A DNA stretch of 41,097 nt from Variovorax sp. GTDB lineage: Bacteria > Pseudomonadota > Gammaproteobacteria > Burkholderiales > Burkholderiaceae_C. The notes under the pieces are model-generated. The model had not been told where the DNA came from, made no database searches, and worked only from the letters and a program-made list of their open reading frames with translations. The translations under genes were made by a program, and so were the position numbers. The first letter of the stretch is position 1, and each line of letters opens with the position of its first letter. Below are positions 1 through 8,314 of the stretch, in pieces. The stretch spans positions 1 through 41,097 of the forward strand of contig SEGS01000071.1 of the NCBI GenBank assembly GCA_004210915.1, in the 5' to 3' direction.

Positions 1-79
1 AGTCCGCAAGCTCGGCGAGCGTTCCTACGTCTACAGCGTGCGCGCGCCCAAGTCGGCAGGATCCCTGCCCGCCGCCTGC
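1..79. repeat. Left copy of an exact 79-bp direct repeat (partial gene fragment)
   Basis: Positions 1-79 are identical to 946-1024, an offset of 945 bp, and the match stops at 79/80. The repeated segment encodes codons 7-32 of the small gene at 929-1243, read here in frame 2. Because 945 is a multiple of three, that frame stays open from this fragment to the stop at 1243. The repeat reaches the window edge and may continue to the left. It could be the junction of a tandem duplication carrying the 90-869 gene, or an assembly effect at a sequence end. Confidence 0.9.
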
Positions 80-89
80 CGATCCGCCC

Positions 90-869
90 GTGACCGATCC
101 CGGCCACGCGCCGCCGGTGGCCGACCCACCCGTGGGCGCATCTGCGCTGGGCCGCGTGCATGCACGCCGGCTGCGCGAGGTGTACCGCTCCGCGGGCTGG
201 CCCTGCTGCGACGCGGTCGAGGTCGACCTGCTCGCTGCCGGTTTGCTGGAGCGCGTGCGCTCGGGGCTCGGCCACGAAACGCTGCGCGTGACCGATGCGG
301 GCATCGCGCACATCGCCGGTTCGCTGGTGGTCAACCGCGCGGCCCTGTCGGCCCACGAGGCGCTGGTCGAGCGTGTGGCGCGCGAGATGACGCGCGCCGG
401 CCGCATCGCCTGGCGCAACCTGAGCCTTCGCGCCCGGCTGGCGCCGCTGGAAGAGGGCGGCAAGCCGCGCTGGTGCATCGCGCGGCCCGACGTGTTTTCG
501 ATCCGCAACACCAGTGTCGAGGCCTACGCGCAGCCGATCGTCCACGAGATCAAGGTGCGTCGCGCCGACCTTCTGGGGGATCTCAAAAAGCCCGACAAGC
601 GTGCCGCCTACCTCGACCTCGGCGGAGAGTGCTGGTACGTGCTGGGCTGCGACGCGCGCGGCCGACCGATCGGTGCGCCGGACGAGATTCCCGCGGAATG
701 CGGCGTGCTCATGGTGGAGGGCGGCCGCCTGGTCGTTGCGCGCGCCGCAGTGCATCGCGCCTTGCCGCGCTTGCCCTTTCCGGTCTGGATGGCGCTGGCC
801 AAGACGCAGCCCGTTGCGGGCTTCGAGGAAGATCTGCAATTGCCACTCGAGGATTGCGTGCTTTGCTGA
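90..869 (+). CDS. MmcB-like PD-(D/E)XK nuclease protein
   Basis: Predicted 259-residue DNA nuclease or repair protein in the cytoplasm. The core is seen as P133-D134, then E153-I-K155, followed by a helix with spaced acidic and basic residues and a Y/W-rich strand (WYVLG, 182-186). This order (D, E-x-K, D-L-x-x-D-x-K, Y-x-x-x, aromatic strand) resembles the MmcB family of PD-(D/E)XK DNA-repair proteins. Residues 20-80 look like a winged-helix region. The GTG at 90 is the first plausible start, but it has no Shine-Dalgarno sequence and the frame is open back to the window edge, so the N-terminus is uncertain. The bases just upstream are the duplicated fragment at 1-79, so the original leader may have been displaced. 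It lies 59 bp before a small unknown gene and a nuclease-helicase gene, which suggests a shared role. The fold is moderately sure; the substrate is not known. Confidence 0.7.
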   Translation: MTDPGHAPPVADPPVGASALGRVHARRLREVYRSAGWPCCDAVEVDLLAAGLLERVRSGLGHETLRVTDAGIAHIAGSLVVNRAALSAHEALVERVAREMTRAGRIAWRNLSLRARLAPLEEGGKPRWCIARPDVFSIRNTSVEAYAQPIVHEIKVRRADLLGDLKKPDKRAAYLDLGGECWYVLGCDARGRPIGAPDEIPAECGVLMVEGGRLVVARAAVHRALPRLPFPVWMALAKTQPVAGFEEDLQLPLEDCVLC

Positions 870-897
870 TGCACACGTTTGAAACTAAACGTAAACT
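863..897 (+). promoter_or_regulatory. AT-rich promoter-like stretch before the small gene/helicase pair
   Basis: A TTGCTG at 863-868 is followed after 17 bp by TAAACG (886-891). The surrounding stretch is clearly richer in A/T than its neighbours and contains the motif GTTTGAAAC. It would drive the genes at 929 and 1244. This is a weak consensus match judged by eye. Confidence 0.3.
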
Positions 898-928
898 GCA
901 TCCTTTCGTTCGCAAGGAGTGCGCGTAC

Positions 929-1243
929 ATGCAACCGGTTCTCGAAGTCCGCAAGCTCGGCGAGCGTTCCTACGTCTACAGCGTGCGCGCGCCCAAGTCG
1001 GCAGGATCCCTGCCCGCCGCCTGCTACGTCGATGGCGACCAGACTTCCTTTGCCGCGTGCCTGTACGACGCCTCGCAGGCGCTCAAGGTCTACTTTCCAC
1101 GTGTCTACATCCGCTACCAGGGCGTGTGCGTGGGCGAGCACTTTCTGCAGCGCCTGCAAACGCAGTCTCAAGGGCTGGCGCGCGAACTGCTGGCGACCTA
1201 CCTCCAGCTGCAAGGCGCGCCCAGCGCCTCCGTGCCGGCCTGA
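929..1243 (+). CDS. Small conserved-looking protein of unknown function (104 aa)
   Basis: I do not recognise this 104-residue protein. The ATG at 929 is preceded by a good ribosome site, AAGGAG at 914-919 (9-nt spacing). The protein is soluble, with no signal peptide or membrane segment. It has a beta-rich N-terminal half (motifs SYVYSVRAPK, AACYVDGD) and a helical C-terminal half (QRLQTQSQGLARELLATYLQ). Its stop (1241-1243) directly abuts the ATG of the helicase at 1244, so the two are very likely co-translated and the small protein may be a partner or regulator of the helicase. Codons 7-32 are duplicated exactly at the window start. The coding call is firm; no function is claimed. Confidence 0.75.
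   Translation: MQPVLEVRKLGERSYVYSVRAPKSAGSLPAACYVDGDQTSFAACLYDASQALKVYFPRVYIRYQGVCVGEHFLQRLQTQSQGLARELLATYLQLQGAPSASVPA
946..1024. repeat. Right copy of the exact 79-bp direct repeat
   Basis: Identical to window positions 1-79. It lies inside the small gene at 929-1243, which is intact here, so this is the parent copy and the left one is the partial duplicate. Confidence 0.9.
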
Positions 1244-3523
1244 ATGACAGAGGGGTCGGACGGGCACACCGCCGCGTACACGGTTTCCGTAAAGGCCCTG
1301 TGCGCGTTCGGCGCCAAGGCGGGTGACCTCGACCTGCGCTTCGTTCCAGCGCCCAGCGCGCAAGAGGGCATCGCCGGCCACAGTCTGGTGCAATCGCGCC
1401 GCGACGACGACTATCAAAGCGAGGTGTCGCTCGCCACGGTCGTAGGCGACCTGCGCGTGCGCGGGCGCGCAGACGGCTACCACCCGAAGCACCGCCGCAT
1501 CGAAGAAATCAAGACCTTTCGCGGCGACTTCGATCGCATCAAGGCGAACCACCGTGCGCTGCACTGGGCGCAGGCCAGGAGTTACGGCTGGATGCTGTGC
1601 GAGCAGCACGCATTGCCTTCGATCACCGTCGCACTGGTCTACCTCGACCTGGACAGCGGCGAGGAGACCGTGCTCGAAGAACGCTGCACGGCCGACGCGC
1701 TGCGCGAGGCCTTCCAGGCGCTGTGCGGGCGCTTCGCCGCCTGGGCACGGCAGGAGTCGCTGCACCGCGCCACGCTGGCTGCCAGCTTCGACGCGCTCGT
1801 GTTCCCGCACGCGGGCTTCCGCCCCGGCCAGCGCGAACTGGCCGAGGGCGTGTTTCGCGCCACCGCGGCGAGGCGCTGCCTGGTTGCGCAGGCGCCGACC
1901 GGCATCGGCAAGACCATCGCCACGCTGTTCCCGCTCTTCAAGGGCTGGACCGCGCGGCGGACGGACAAGGTGTTCTTCCTCACCGCCAAGACCTCGGGCC
2001 GTGGCGTGGCGCTGGAATCCCTGCGCGTGCTGGGGCGGGGCTGCCGCTCGCTGCGCGTGACCGAGCTCGTCGCCCGCGAGAAGGTGTGCGAATACCCCGG
2101 CCGTGCGTGCCACGGCGACGCGTGCCCTTTGGCAAAGGGCTTCTACGACCGCTTGCCCGCCGCACGCGAGGAAGCCGCGACGCGCGCCTGGCTCGATCGC
2201 CAGGCGCTGCGCGAGCTTGCAGAGGCGCACGCCGTGTGCCCCTATTTCCTCGCGCAGGAGATGGTGCGGTGGAGCGACGTGGTGGTGGCCGACTACAACT
2301 ACTGGTTCGACGGCAGCGCCTTTCTCTACGCGCTGACGCGGGACGAGGTGTGGCGCGTGTCGGTGCTGGTCGACGAGGCGCACAACCTGCTCGAGCGGGC
2401 GCGCGGCATGTATTCCACCGAACTGACCGAGAGCGCGCTCGACACGGCACGCCGCGTGGCACCTGCGGGCATCCGCCGCGTCATCAGCCAGTTGCACCGC
2501 GAGTGGCGCGCCGTGCAGGCCCCGCAAACCGTGGCCTACGTGGCGGGCAACACGGTGCCCGAGCCCTTTCAGCGAGCGCTTCAGGATGCCGTCGCCGTCA
2601 TGGCCGAGCACTTTGCGCAAACGCCGGAGGCCGCGAGCGGGCCGCTGCAGCAGTTCTTCTTCGACGTGCTGCAGTTCTCGCGCCTGGCCGATAGCTTCGG
2701 CAGCCATTCGGTGTTCGAGAGCCACGTGGGCGTGGAGGGGGCCGACACGCTCGCCATCCGCAACCTGATCCCGGCGAATTTCCTGCGGCCGCGCTTCGAG
2801 GCGTCGATCGGGACCGTGTGCTTCTCCGGCACGATCGCGCCCTTCAAGTTCTACCGCGACGCGCTCGGCCTGCCCGACGATACGCTGAGCCTGGAGGTGG
2901 ATTCGCCGTTCCGGGCGCAGCAACTCAGCGTCCAGGTCGCGATGGACGTGTCCACGCGCTGGCGCGACCGCGCCGGCTCGCTCGAGAGCCTGGTAAACAT
3001 CATCGCCACGCAGTTCGCCGCGCGGCCCGGCAACTACCTTGCGTTCTTCAGCAGCTTCGAGCACCTGGACGCCGCGCGCGAGGCGCTGGCCCGGCGCCAT
3101 CCGGCAGTGCCGGTGTGGACCCAGTCGCGCGGCATGCGCGAGGCCGAGCGCGACGCTTTCATCGCGCGCTTCGCCGCCGAAGGGCAGGGCATCGGGTTCG
3201 CCGTGCTGGGCGGCGCTTTCGGCGAAGGCATCGACCTGCCGGGCAAGCGGCTCATCGGCGCCTTCGTGGCCAGTCTGGGTATGCCGCAACACAACGACAT
3301 GAACGAGGTCATGCGCGAACGCATGGACGAGAAGTTCGGGGAGGGGTACGCGTACACCTACCTGTACCCGGGCCTCCGGAAGGTGGTGCAAGCCGCCGGT
3401 CGTGTGATCCGCACCGAGAGCGACGACGGCGTGCTGCACTTGCTCGACGACCGCTTTGCGCGGCCGGAGGTCCGTCGGCTGCTGCCGCCGTGGTGGAACG
3501 TGGAATTGGTCGGTGCGGCTTAG
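1244..3523 (+). CDS. ATP-dependent DNA helicase, XPD/DinG type, with N-terminal PD-(D/E)XK nuclease domain
   Basis: A 759-residue superfamily 2 iron-sulphur helicase. Residues 70-125 hold a nuclease-like core: R-G-R-A-D77, then E88-I-K90, then LHWAQ and YGW, as in Cas4/RecB-type PD-(D/E)XK domains. Walker A is APTGIGKT (217-224) and the Walker B box is DEAH (377-380). Four cysteines (C282, C289, C294, C332) fit the 4Fe-4S cluster of the XPD/DinG family. The C-terminal motor shows FSGTIAP, GGAFGEGIDLPG and QAAGRVIRTESD. It probably unwinds DNA 5' to 3' and acts in repair or branched-structure processing; that polarity is family knowledge, not seen here. The ATG at 1244 abuts the stop of the preceding small gene. 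With the MmcB-like nuclease upstream, the cluster carries two separate nuclease folds. Domain calls are strong; the biological role is inferred. Confidence 0.88.
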   Translation: MTEGSDGHTAAYTVSVKALCAFGAKAGDLDLRFVPAPSAQEGIAGHSLVQSRRDDDYQSEVSLATVVGDLRVRGRADGYHPKHRRIEEIKTFRGDFDRIKANHRALHWAQARSYGWMLCEQHALPSITVALVYLDLDSGEETVLEERCTADALREAFQALCGRFAAWARQESLHRATLAASFDALVFPHAGFRPGQRELAEGVFRATAARRCLVAQAPTGIGKTIATLFPLFKGWTARRTDKVFFLTAKTSGRGVALESLRVLGRGCRSLRVTELVAREKVCEYPGRACHGDACPLAKGFYDRLPAAREEAATRAWLDRQALRELAEAHAVCPYFLAQEMVRWSDVVVADYNYWFDGSAFLYALTRDEVWRVSVLVDEAHNLLERARGMYSTELTESALDTARRVAPAGIRRVISQLHREWRAVQAPQTVAYVAGNTVPEPFQRALQDAVAVMAEHFAQTPEAASGPLQQFFFDVLQFSRLADSFGSHSVFESHVGVEGADTLAIRNLIPANFLRPRFEASIGTVCFSGTIAPFKFYRDALGLPDDTLSLEVDSPFRAQQLSVQVAMDVSTRWRDRAGSLESLVNIIATQFAARPGNYLAFFSSFEHLDAAREALARRHPAVPVWTQSRGMREAERDAFIARFAAEGQGIGFAVLGGAFGEGIDLPGKRLIGAFVASLGMPQHNDMNEVMRERMDEKFGEGYAYTYLYPGLRKVVQAAGRVIRTESDDGVLHLLDDRFARPEVRRLLPPWWNVELVGAA

Positions 3524-3561
3524 CGGCGTGCCGATTGGCAAGCGCGGGGACGATGGTGCGC

Positions 3562-3635
3562 TGGAGCGGGTGAAGGGAATCGAACCCTCGTATGAAGCTT
3601 GGGAAGCTGCCGTTCTGCCATTGAACTACACCCGC
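3562..3635 (-). tRNA. tRNA-Gly (anticodon CCC)
   Basis: The reverse complement folds as a 74-nt cloverleaf with an encoded CCA end (3562-3564). The acceptor stem is GCGGGTG/CACCCGC, the D stem GTTC/GAAC, the T loop TTCGATT, and the anticodon loop TTCCCAA, giving CCC, which reads GGG. It closely follows the E. coli glyU pattern. The anticodon stem is GCAGC/GCTTC, so the second pair (28-42) is a C-U mismatch; the expected partner would be GCTGC. It ends 38 bp from the convergent helicase stop and its 5' end is only 28 bp from the divergent alaS start. Confidence 0.95.
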
Positions 3636-3663
3636 AGCGGACGCGTAGTTTAGCGGCAAGGCC
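3636..3663. promoter_or_regulatory. 28-bp divergent gap between tRNA-Gly and alaS
   Basis: On the minus strand TAAACT (3653-3648) lies about 12 bp upstream of the tRNA 5' end and could be its -10 box. On the plus strand TAGTTT (3646-3651) could be an alaS -10 box, with a poor TTGAAC at 3621-3626 inside the tRNA gene. The two candidate boxes physically overlap, so the two transcription units probably compete or are coordinated. No strong -35 element is visible for either. Confidence 0.35.
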
Positions 3664-6297
3664 ATGCCGGGGCCGACCCAGCCCAATTTTTCCGTTGCCG
3701 ACATTCGCAAGACCTTCCTCGATTTCTTCGCGTCGAAGGGGCACACGGTGGTGCCGTCGAGCTCGCTGGTGCCGGGCAACGACCCCACGCTGATGTTCAC
3801 CAACTCGGGCATGGTCCAGTTCAAGGACGTGTTCCTCGGGGAAGACAAGCGCCCCTATGTGCGCGCAGCCTCGGTGCAGGCGTGCCTGCGCGCGGGCGGC
3901 AAGCACAACGATCTGGAAAACGTGGGCTACACGGCGCGGCATCACACCTTCTTCGAGATGCTGGGCAACTGGAGCTTCGGCGACTATTTCAAGCGCGAGT
4001 CGCTGGGCTGGGCGTTCGAGCTGCTGACCAAGGTCTACGGCCTGCCGGCCGAGAAGCTCTGGGCCACGGTCTACATCGAGGACGACGAGGCCTACGACAT
4101 CTGGACGAAAGAGATTGGCCTGCCGCCCGAGCGCGTCGTGCGCATCGGCGACAACAAGGGCGGTCGCTACATGTCCGACAACTTCTGGATGATGGCCGAC
4201 ACCGGCCCGTGCGGCCCGTGCTCCGAGATCTTCTACGACCACGGCCCCGAGATCGCCGGCGGCCCGCCCGGCAGCCCCGATGAGGACGGCGACCGGTACA
4301 TCGAGATCTGGAACAACGTGTTCATGCAGTTCGACATGCAGCCCGACGGCTCGGTCAAGAAACTGCCCGCACCCTGCGTCGACACCGGCATGGGCCTGGA
4401 GCGCCTGGCCGCGATCCTGCAGCACGTGCACAGCAACTACGAGATCGACCTGTTCGACAAGCTGGTGAAGGCCGCAGCGCGCGAGACGCACACGAGCGAC
4501 CTCGGCCACAAGAGCCTGCGCGTGATCGCCGACCACATCCGCGCGACCGCCTTCCTCGTGGCCGACGGCGTGATCCCGTCGAACGAAGGCCGCGGCTACG
4601 TGCAGCGCCGCATCATCCGCCGCGCCATCCGCCATGGTTACCTGCTGGGCCAGAAGAAGCCGTTCTTCCACAAGCTGGTGGCCGACCTGGTGGAGGTCAT
4701 GGGCAATGCATACCCCAAGCTCGTGGCCGACCAGAAGCACATCACCGACACGCTGAAAGCTGAAGAAGAACGCTTCTTCGAAACGCTGGCCAACGGCATG
4801 GAAATCCTCGATGCGGCGCTGGCCGGCGGTGCCAAGGTGCTGCCAGGCGAGGTCGCTTTCAAGCTGCACGACACCTTCGGCTTCCCGCTGGACCTGTCGG
4901 CCGACGTGTGCCGCGAGCGCGGCGTGGCCGTGGACGAAGCCGGCTTCCAGGCCGCGATGGAAAAGCAGAAGGCCGCAGGCCGCGCGGCCGGCAAGTTCAA
5001 GATGGGCCGAAACGTGGAGTACGGCGGCGCGGCCAACACCTTCACGGGTTACGAGCACCTGGAAGAAACCGCGACCGTGCAGGCGCTGTACTTCGAAGGC
5101 GCGGCCGTGCAGGAGCTGACAAAGGGCCAGCCCGGCATCGTGGTGCTGAACACCACCCCGTTCTATTCCGAGAGCGGCGGCCAGGTCGGCGACCAGGGGG
5201 TGCTGTCGGCCGAGGGCGTGCAGTTCGGCGTCGACGACACGCAGAAGATCAAGGCTGACGTGTTCGGCCACCACGGCACGCAGACCCAGGGCATGCTCAA
5301 GGTGGGTGATGTGGTCAAGGCCGCGGTCGATGGCGCGCGCCGCGCCGCGACCATGCGCAACCATTCGGTCACCCACCTCATGCACAAGGCGTTGCGAGAA
5401 GTGCTCGGAACGCACGTGCAGCAGAAGGGGTCTCTGGTCGATGCCGACAAGACGCGCTTCGACTTCGCGCACAACGCGGCAGTGACGCCCGCGCAGATCC
5501 TCGAGATCGAGAAGCGCGTGAACGACGAGATCCTCGCCAACACGGCAACGGGCGCGCGTGTGATGGACATCGAGTCGGCGCAGAAGACCGGCGCGATGAT
5601 GCTGTTCGGCGAGAAGTACGGCGAAAGCGTGCGCGTGCTCGACATCGGCACCAGCCGCGAACTCTGCGGCGGCACGCACGTCACGCGCACGGGCGACATC
5701 GGCCTCTTCAAGGTGACGAGCGAAGGCGGCGTGGCCGCGGGTGTCCGCCGCATCGAGGCGATCACGGGTGCCAACGCTCTCGCTTACCTGCAGCAACTCG
5801 AATCGACCGTGCACACGGCCGCGCAGTCGCTCAAGACGCCGCCTATCGAGCTGCAGCCGCGCCTCGCGCAGATGCTGGACCACATGAAGACACTGGAGCG
5901 CGAGATCACGGCGCTCAAGGGCAAGCTCGCGTCGTCCAAGGGCGACGAGCTGGTGTCGCAGGCGGTCGATGTCAAGGGCATCCAGCTGCTGGTCGCCAAG
6001 CTCGACGGCGCCGACGCCAAGTCGCTGCGCGACACCATGGACAAGCTCAAAGACAAGCTCAAGAGCGCAGTCATCGTGCTCGCCGCGGTCGACGGTGCCA
6101 AGGTGCAGATCGCTGCCGGCGTCACGGCCGACCACATGGGCAAGGTCAAGGCCGGCGAATTGGTCAACTTCGTGGCGCAGCAGGTCGGCGGCAAAGGAGG
6201 CGGCAAGCCGGACATGGCGATGGCCGGCGGCACCGATGCCGCGGCGTTGCCGGCCGCGCTGGCGTCGGTGCAGGCGTGGGTCAGCGAACGCGCCTGA
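3664..6297 (+). CDS. alaS: Alanine-tRNA ligase
   Basis: Charges tRNA-Ala with alanine in the cytoplasm. The 877-residue length matches the family. The class II catalytic core is at the N-terminus ([39 protein letters not shown]). The editing domain carries the zinc/hydrolysis motif [11 protein letters not shown] and later ELCGGTHV. The C-terminal part has a coiled-coil stretch ([18 protein letters not shown]) and a C-Ala-like end ([15 protein letters not shown]). An in-frame TAG at 3646-3648 makes the ATG at 3664 the only usable start; the ribosome site is weak. It is divergent from tRNA-Gly and 8 bp before the reductase gene at 6306, so the two may share a transcript. Confidence 0.98.
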   Translation: MPGPTQPNFSVADIRKTFLDFFASKGHTVVPSSSLVPGNDPTLMFTNSGMVQFKDVFLGEDKRPYVRAASVQACLRAGGKHNDLENVGYTARHHTFFEMLGNWSFGDYFKRESLGWAFELLTKVYGLPAEKLWATVYIEDDEAYDIWTKEIGLPPERVVRIGDNKGGRYMSDNFWMMADTGPCGPCSEIFYDHGPEIAGGPPGSPDEDGDRYIEIWNNVFMQFDMQPDGSVKKLPAPCVDTGMGLERLAAILQHVHSNYEIDLFDKLVKAAARETHTSDLGHKSLRVIADHIRATAFLVADGVIPSNEGRGYVQRRIIRRAIRHGYLLGQKKPFFHKLVADLVEVMGNAYPKLVADQKHITDTLKAEEERFFETLANGMEILDAALAGGAKVLPGEVAFKLHDTFGFPLDLSADVCRERGVAVDEAGFQAAMEKQKAAGRAAGKFKMGRNVEYGGAANTFTGYEHLEETATVQALYFEGAAVQELTKGQPGIVVLNTTPFYSESGGQVGDQGVLSAEGVQFGVDDTQKIKADVFGHHGTQTQGMLKVGDVVKAAVDGARRAATMRNHSVTHLMHKALREVLGTHVQQKGSLVDADKTRFDFAHNAAVTPAQILEIEKRVNDEILANTATGARVMDIESAQKTGAMMLFGEKYGESVRVLDIGTSRELCGGTHVTRTGDIGLFKVTSEGGVAAGVRRIEAITGANALAYLQQLESTVHTAAQSLKTPPIELQPRLAQMLDHMKTLEREITALKGKLASSKGDELVSQAVDVKGIQLLVAKLDGADAKSLRDTMDKLKDKLKSAVIVLAAVDGAKVQIAAGVTADHMGKVKAGELVNFVAQQVGGKGGGKPDMAMAGGTDAAALPAALASVQAWVSERA

Positions 6298-6305
6298 GCA
6301 CCGCG

Positions 6306-7316
6306 ATGACCGACGCGGTGCCCGGTGAAGTCCTCGTGATGGGCGCCGGCACCGTCGGTTTTTTCATCGGCGGCAGCCTGGCCGCGGCCGGTGTGCCGGT
6401 CACCTTTGTCGGGCGACCGCGCGTGCTGCGGGGGCTCGCGCAGCAAGGGCTGGCGCTCAGCGACCTGGAGGGTGCCGCGCACCGTCTGCCGGCCCAAGCA
6501 TTGCGCTTATCGGAATCGGTGCCCGCGGGCGCAAAGCCGTCTCTGGTGCTGCTCGCTGTCAAGAGCGGCGCCACGGCCGAAGCCGCGGCCGCACTGGCGG
6601 CGGTGCTGCCTCCCGATACGCCGGTGCTGTCGTTGCAGAACGGCATTTCCAACTCCAGCGTCGCGACGACCGCCGGGCCGGGCCTGAAAGTGCTGCCGGG
6701 CATGGTGCCGTACAACATCGCAGAGATCGGGCCAGGTGCCTTTCACCGCGGCACCGCGGGCCGGCTCGCGGCGCAGGACGATCCCGCGCTGCGCCCCTGG
6801 CTGCCTGTTTTCGCGCGTGCCGGCGTGCCACTCGAGCTGCATGCCGACCTGCTGCCGATGCAGTGGGGCAAGCTGCTGCTGAACCTGAACAACCCGGTCA
6901 ATGCGCTGTCGGGCCTCCCGCTGCGCGCGCAACTGATGCAGCGCGGCTACCGCCGCTGCTTCGCGGCGCTGATCGACGAGGCGCTGGGCGTGCTGTCGCG
7001 CGCGGGCATCACCCCGGCACAGGTGGCGGCCGTGCCGGCGTCGACGCTGCCGAAGATCCTGCGTTTGCCCGACTGGCTGTTCCGCATCGTCGCCGCGCGC
7101 ATGCTGAAGATCGACGCCCAGGCCCGCTCCAGCATGGCGGACGATTTGGCGCTGGGCCGCCGCACCGAGATCGACGCCTTCTGCGGCGAGGTGGTGCGCC
7201 TGGCCCGGCAGCACGGCATGACCGCGCCGCGCAATGGCGCAATGGTGGCGCTGCTCATGGCCGACGCACCGGCGCGGCTGTCGCCCGAGGCGCTGTCGGT
7301 GGCGCTCGGTATTTGA
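6306..7316 (+). CDS. Ketopantoate reductase family oxidoreductase (PanE/ApbA-like)
   Basis: A 336-residue NADPH-dependent reductase of the 2-dehydropantoate 2-reductase family, which reduces ketopantoate to pantoate for coenzyme A synthesis. The N-terminal Rossmann motif is GAGTVG at residues 13-18. LQNGIS and the segment KLLLNLNNPVNALSG match the conserved Asn and Lys/Asn positions of the family, and the C-terminal helical domain is complete. The ATG at 6306 is chosen because the frame upstream lies inside alaS and the Rossmann strand begins shortly after this start. Paralogues of this family are common in Burkholderiales, so a true PanE role is only likely. It sits 8 bp after alaS and 23 bp before the dehydratase gene. 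Confidence 0.85.
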   Translation: MTDAVPGEVLVMGAGTVGFFIGGSLAAAGVPVTFVGRPRVLRGLAQQGLALSDLEGAAHRLPAQALRLSESVPAGAKPSLVLLAVKSGATAEAAAALAAVLPPDTPVLSLQNGISNSSVATTAGPGLKVLPGMVPYNIAEIGPGAFHRGTAGRLAAQDDPALRPWLPVFARAGVPLELHADLLPMQWGKLLLNLNNPVNALSGLPLRAQLMQRGYRRCFAALIDEALGVLSRAGITPAQVAAVPASTLPKILRLPDWLFRIVAARMLKIDAQARSSMADDLALGRRTEIDAFCGEVVRLARQHGMTAPRNGAMVALLMADAPARLSPEALSVALGI

Positions 7317-7339
7317 TTTTTTGCACAGGAAAGCAACGC

Positions 7340-8308
7340 ATGGCTGCACTTCCCACCTATGACGATGTCCTTGCCGCTGCGGCGCGCATCGAGGGTCAGG
7401 CGCACCGCACGCCGGTGTGGACCTCACGCACCGCCGATGAGGCGCTGGGCGCCCATGTCTTCTTCAAGTGCGAGAACTTCCAGCGCATGGGCGCCTTCAA
7501 ATTCCGAGGTGCGTTCAACGCATTGGCGCGGTTTGACGCGGCGCAGCGCCGGGCCGGCGTGGTGGCGTTCTCTTCGGGCAATCATGCGCAGGGTGTGGCG
7601 CTGGCGGCGCGGCTGCTCGGCATCCCGGCCACCATCGTGATGCCCGCTGATGCGCCACCCACCAAGGTCGCGGCCACGCGCGGCTACGGCGCCGAGGTGG
7701 TGCACTACGACCGCTACACCGACGACCGCGAAGCCATCACGCGGCAGCTGGCCGAAGACCGCGGCCTGACGCTGATCCCGCCTTATGACCACGCCGACGT
7801 GATCGCCGGGCAGGGCACGGCCGCCAAGGAGCTGTTCGACGAAGTCGGCCCGCTCGACGCGCTGTTCGTCTGCCTCGGTGGCGGCGGGCTGCTGTCGGGC
7901 TCGGCGCTGGCGGCGCGCGCGCTCGCGCCGGCCTGCAAGATCTACGGTGTCGAGCCCGAGGCGGGCAACGATGCGCAGCAGTCGTTCCGCAGTGGCCGCA
8001 TCGTGCACATCGAGACGCCGCGCACCATCGCCGACGGGGCGCAGACGCAGCACCTGGGCGAGCTCACCTTCGAGATCATCCGCCGCGACGTGGACGACAT
8101 CCTCACCGTGACCGACGCGCAGATCGTTGACAGCATGCGTTTCTTCGCCGAGCGCATGAAGATGATCGTCGAGCCGACCGGGTGCCTCGGCCACGCCGCG
8201 CTGCAAGGCATGGCACCCGCGCTGACCGGTCAGCGCGTCGGCGTCATCATCAGCGGCGGCAACGTCGACCTGGCGCGCTTCAGCCGGCTCGTCACCGCAC
8301 ACGACTGA
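7340..8308 (+). CDS. Threonine/serine dehydratase family, PLP-dependent (322 aa)
   Basis: A fold-type II pyridoxal-phosphate enzyme that deaminates threonine, serine or 3-hydroxyaspartate. The PLP lysine is K54 in AFKFRGA, the substrate loop is SSGNHAQG (78-85), and the phosphate-binding glycine loop is GGGGLLSG near residue 180. It has no C-terminal ACT regulatory domain, so it resembles the short catabolic threonine ammonia-lyase, serine racemase and threo-3-hydroxyaspartate ammonia-lyase group rather than biosynthetic IlvA. An AGGA ribosome site precedes the ATG at 7340. It is followed 6 bp later by the histidine kinase gene, so the two are probably co-transcribed. The exact substrate cannot be told from the sequence. 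Confidence 0.88.
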   Translation: MAALPTYDDVLAAAARIEGQAHRTPVWTSRTADEALGAHVFFKCENFQRMGAFKFRGAFNALARFDAAQRRAGVVAFSSGNHAQGVALAARLLGIPATIVMPADAPPTKVAATRGYGAEVVHYDRYTDDREAITRQLAEDRGLTLIPPYDHADVIAGQGTAAKELFDEVGPLDALFVCLGGGGLLSGSALAARALAPACKIYGVEPEAGNDAQQSFRSGRIVHIETPRTIADGAQTQHLGELTFEIIRRDVDDILTVTDAQIVDSMRFFAERMKMIVEPTGCLGHAALQGMAPALTGQRVGVIISGGNVDLARFSRLVTAHD

Positions 8309-8314
8309 GAACCC

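Noticed and set aside
38..1243. Continuous 401-codon frame joining the repeat fragment to the small gene
   Set aside because: The middle part is an out-of-frame reading of the nuclease gene and is Arg-rich without motifs. The frame is open only because the 945-bp offset is divisible by three.
608..3541. 977-codon open frame on the minus strand opposite the helicase
   Set aside because: It is a shadow: Arg/His/Ala-rich with no domain motif, lying exactly opposite a well-supported helicase gene. Such frames are expected in very GC-rich coding DNA.
3562..3635. tRNA-Gly as an integration site for a genomic island
   Set aside because: No integrase, no repeated tRNA 3' end and no mobile genes are found on either side.
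3520..6135. 871-codon open frame opposite alaS
   Set aside because: Low-complexity His/Val/Arg-rich antisense of alaS that also runs through the tRNA gene; not a protein.
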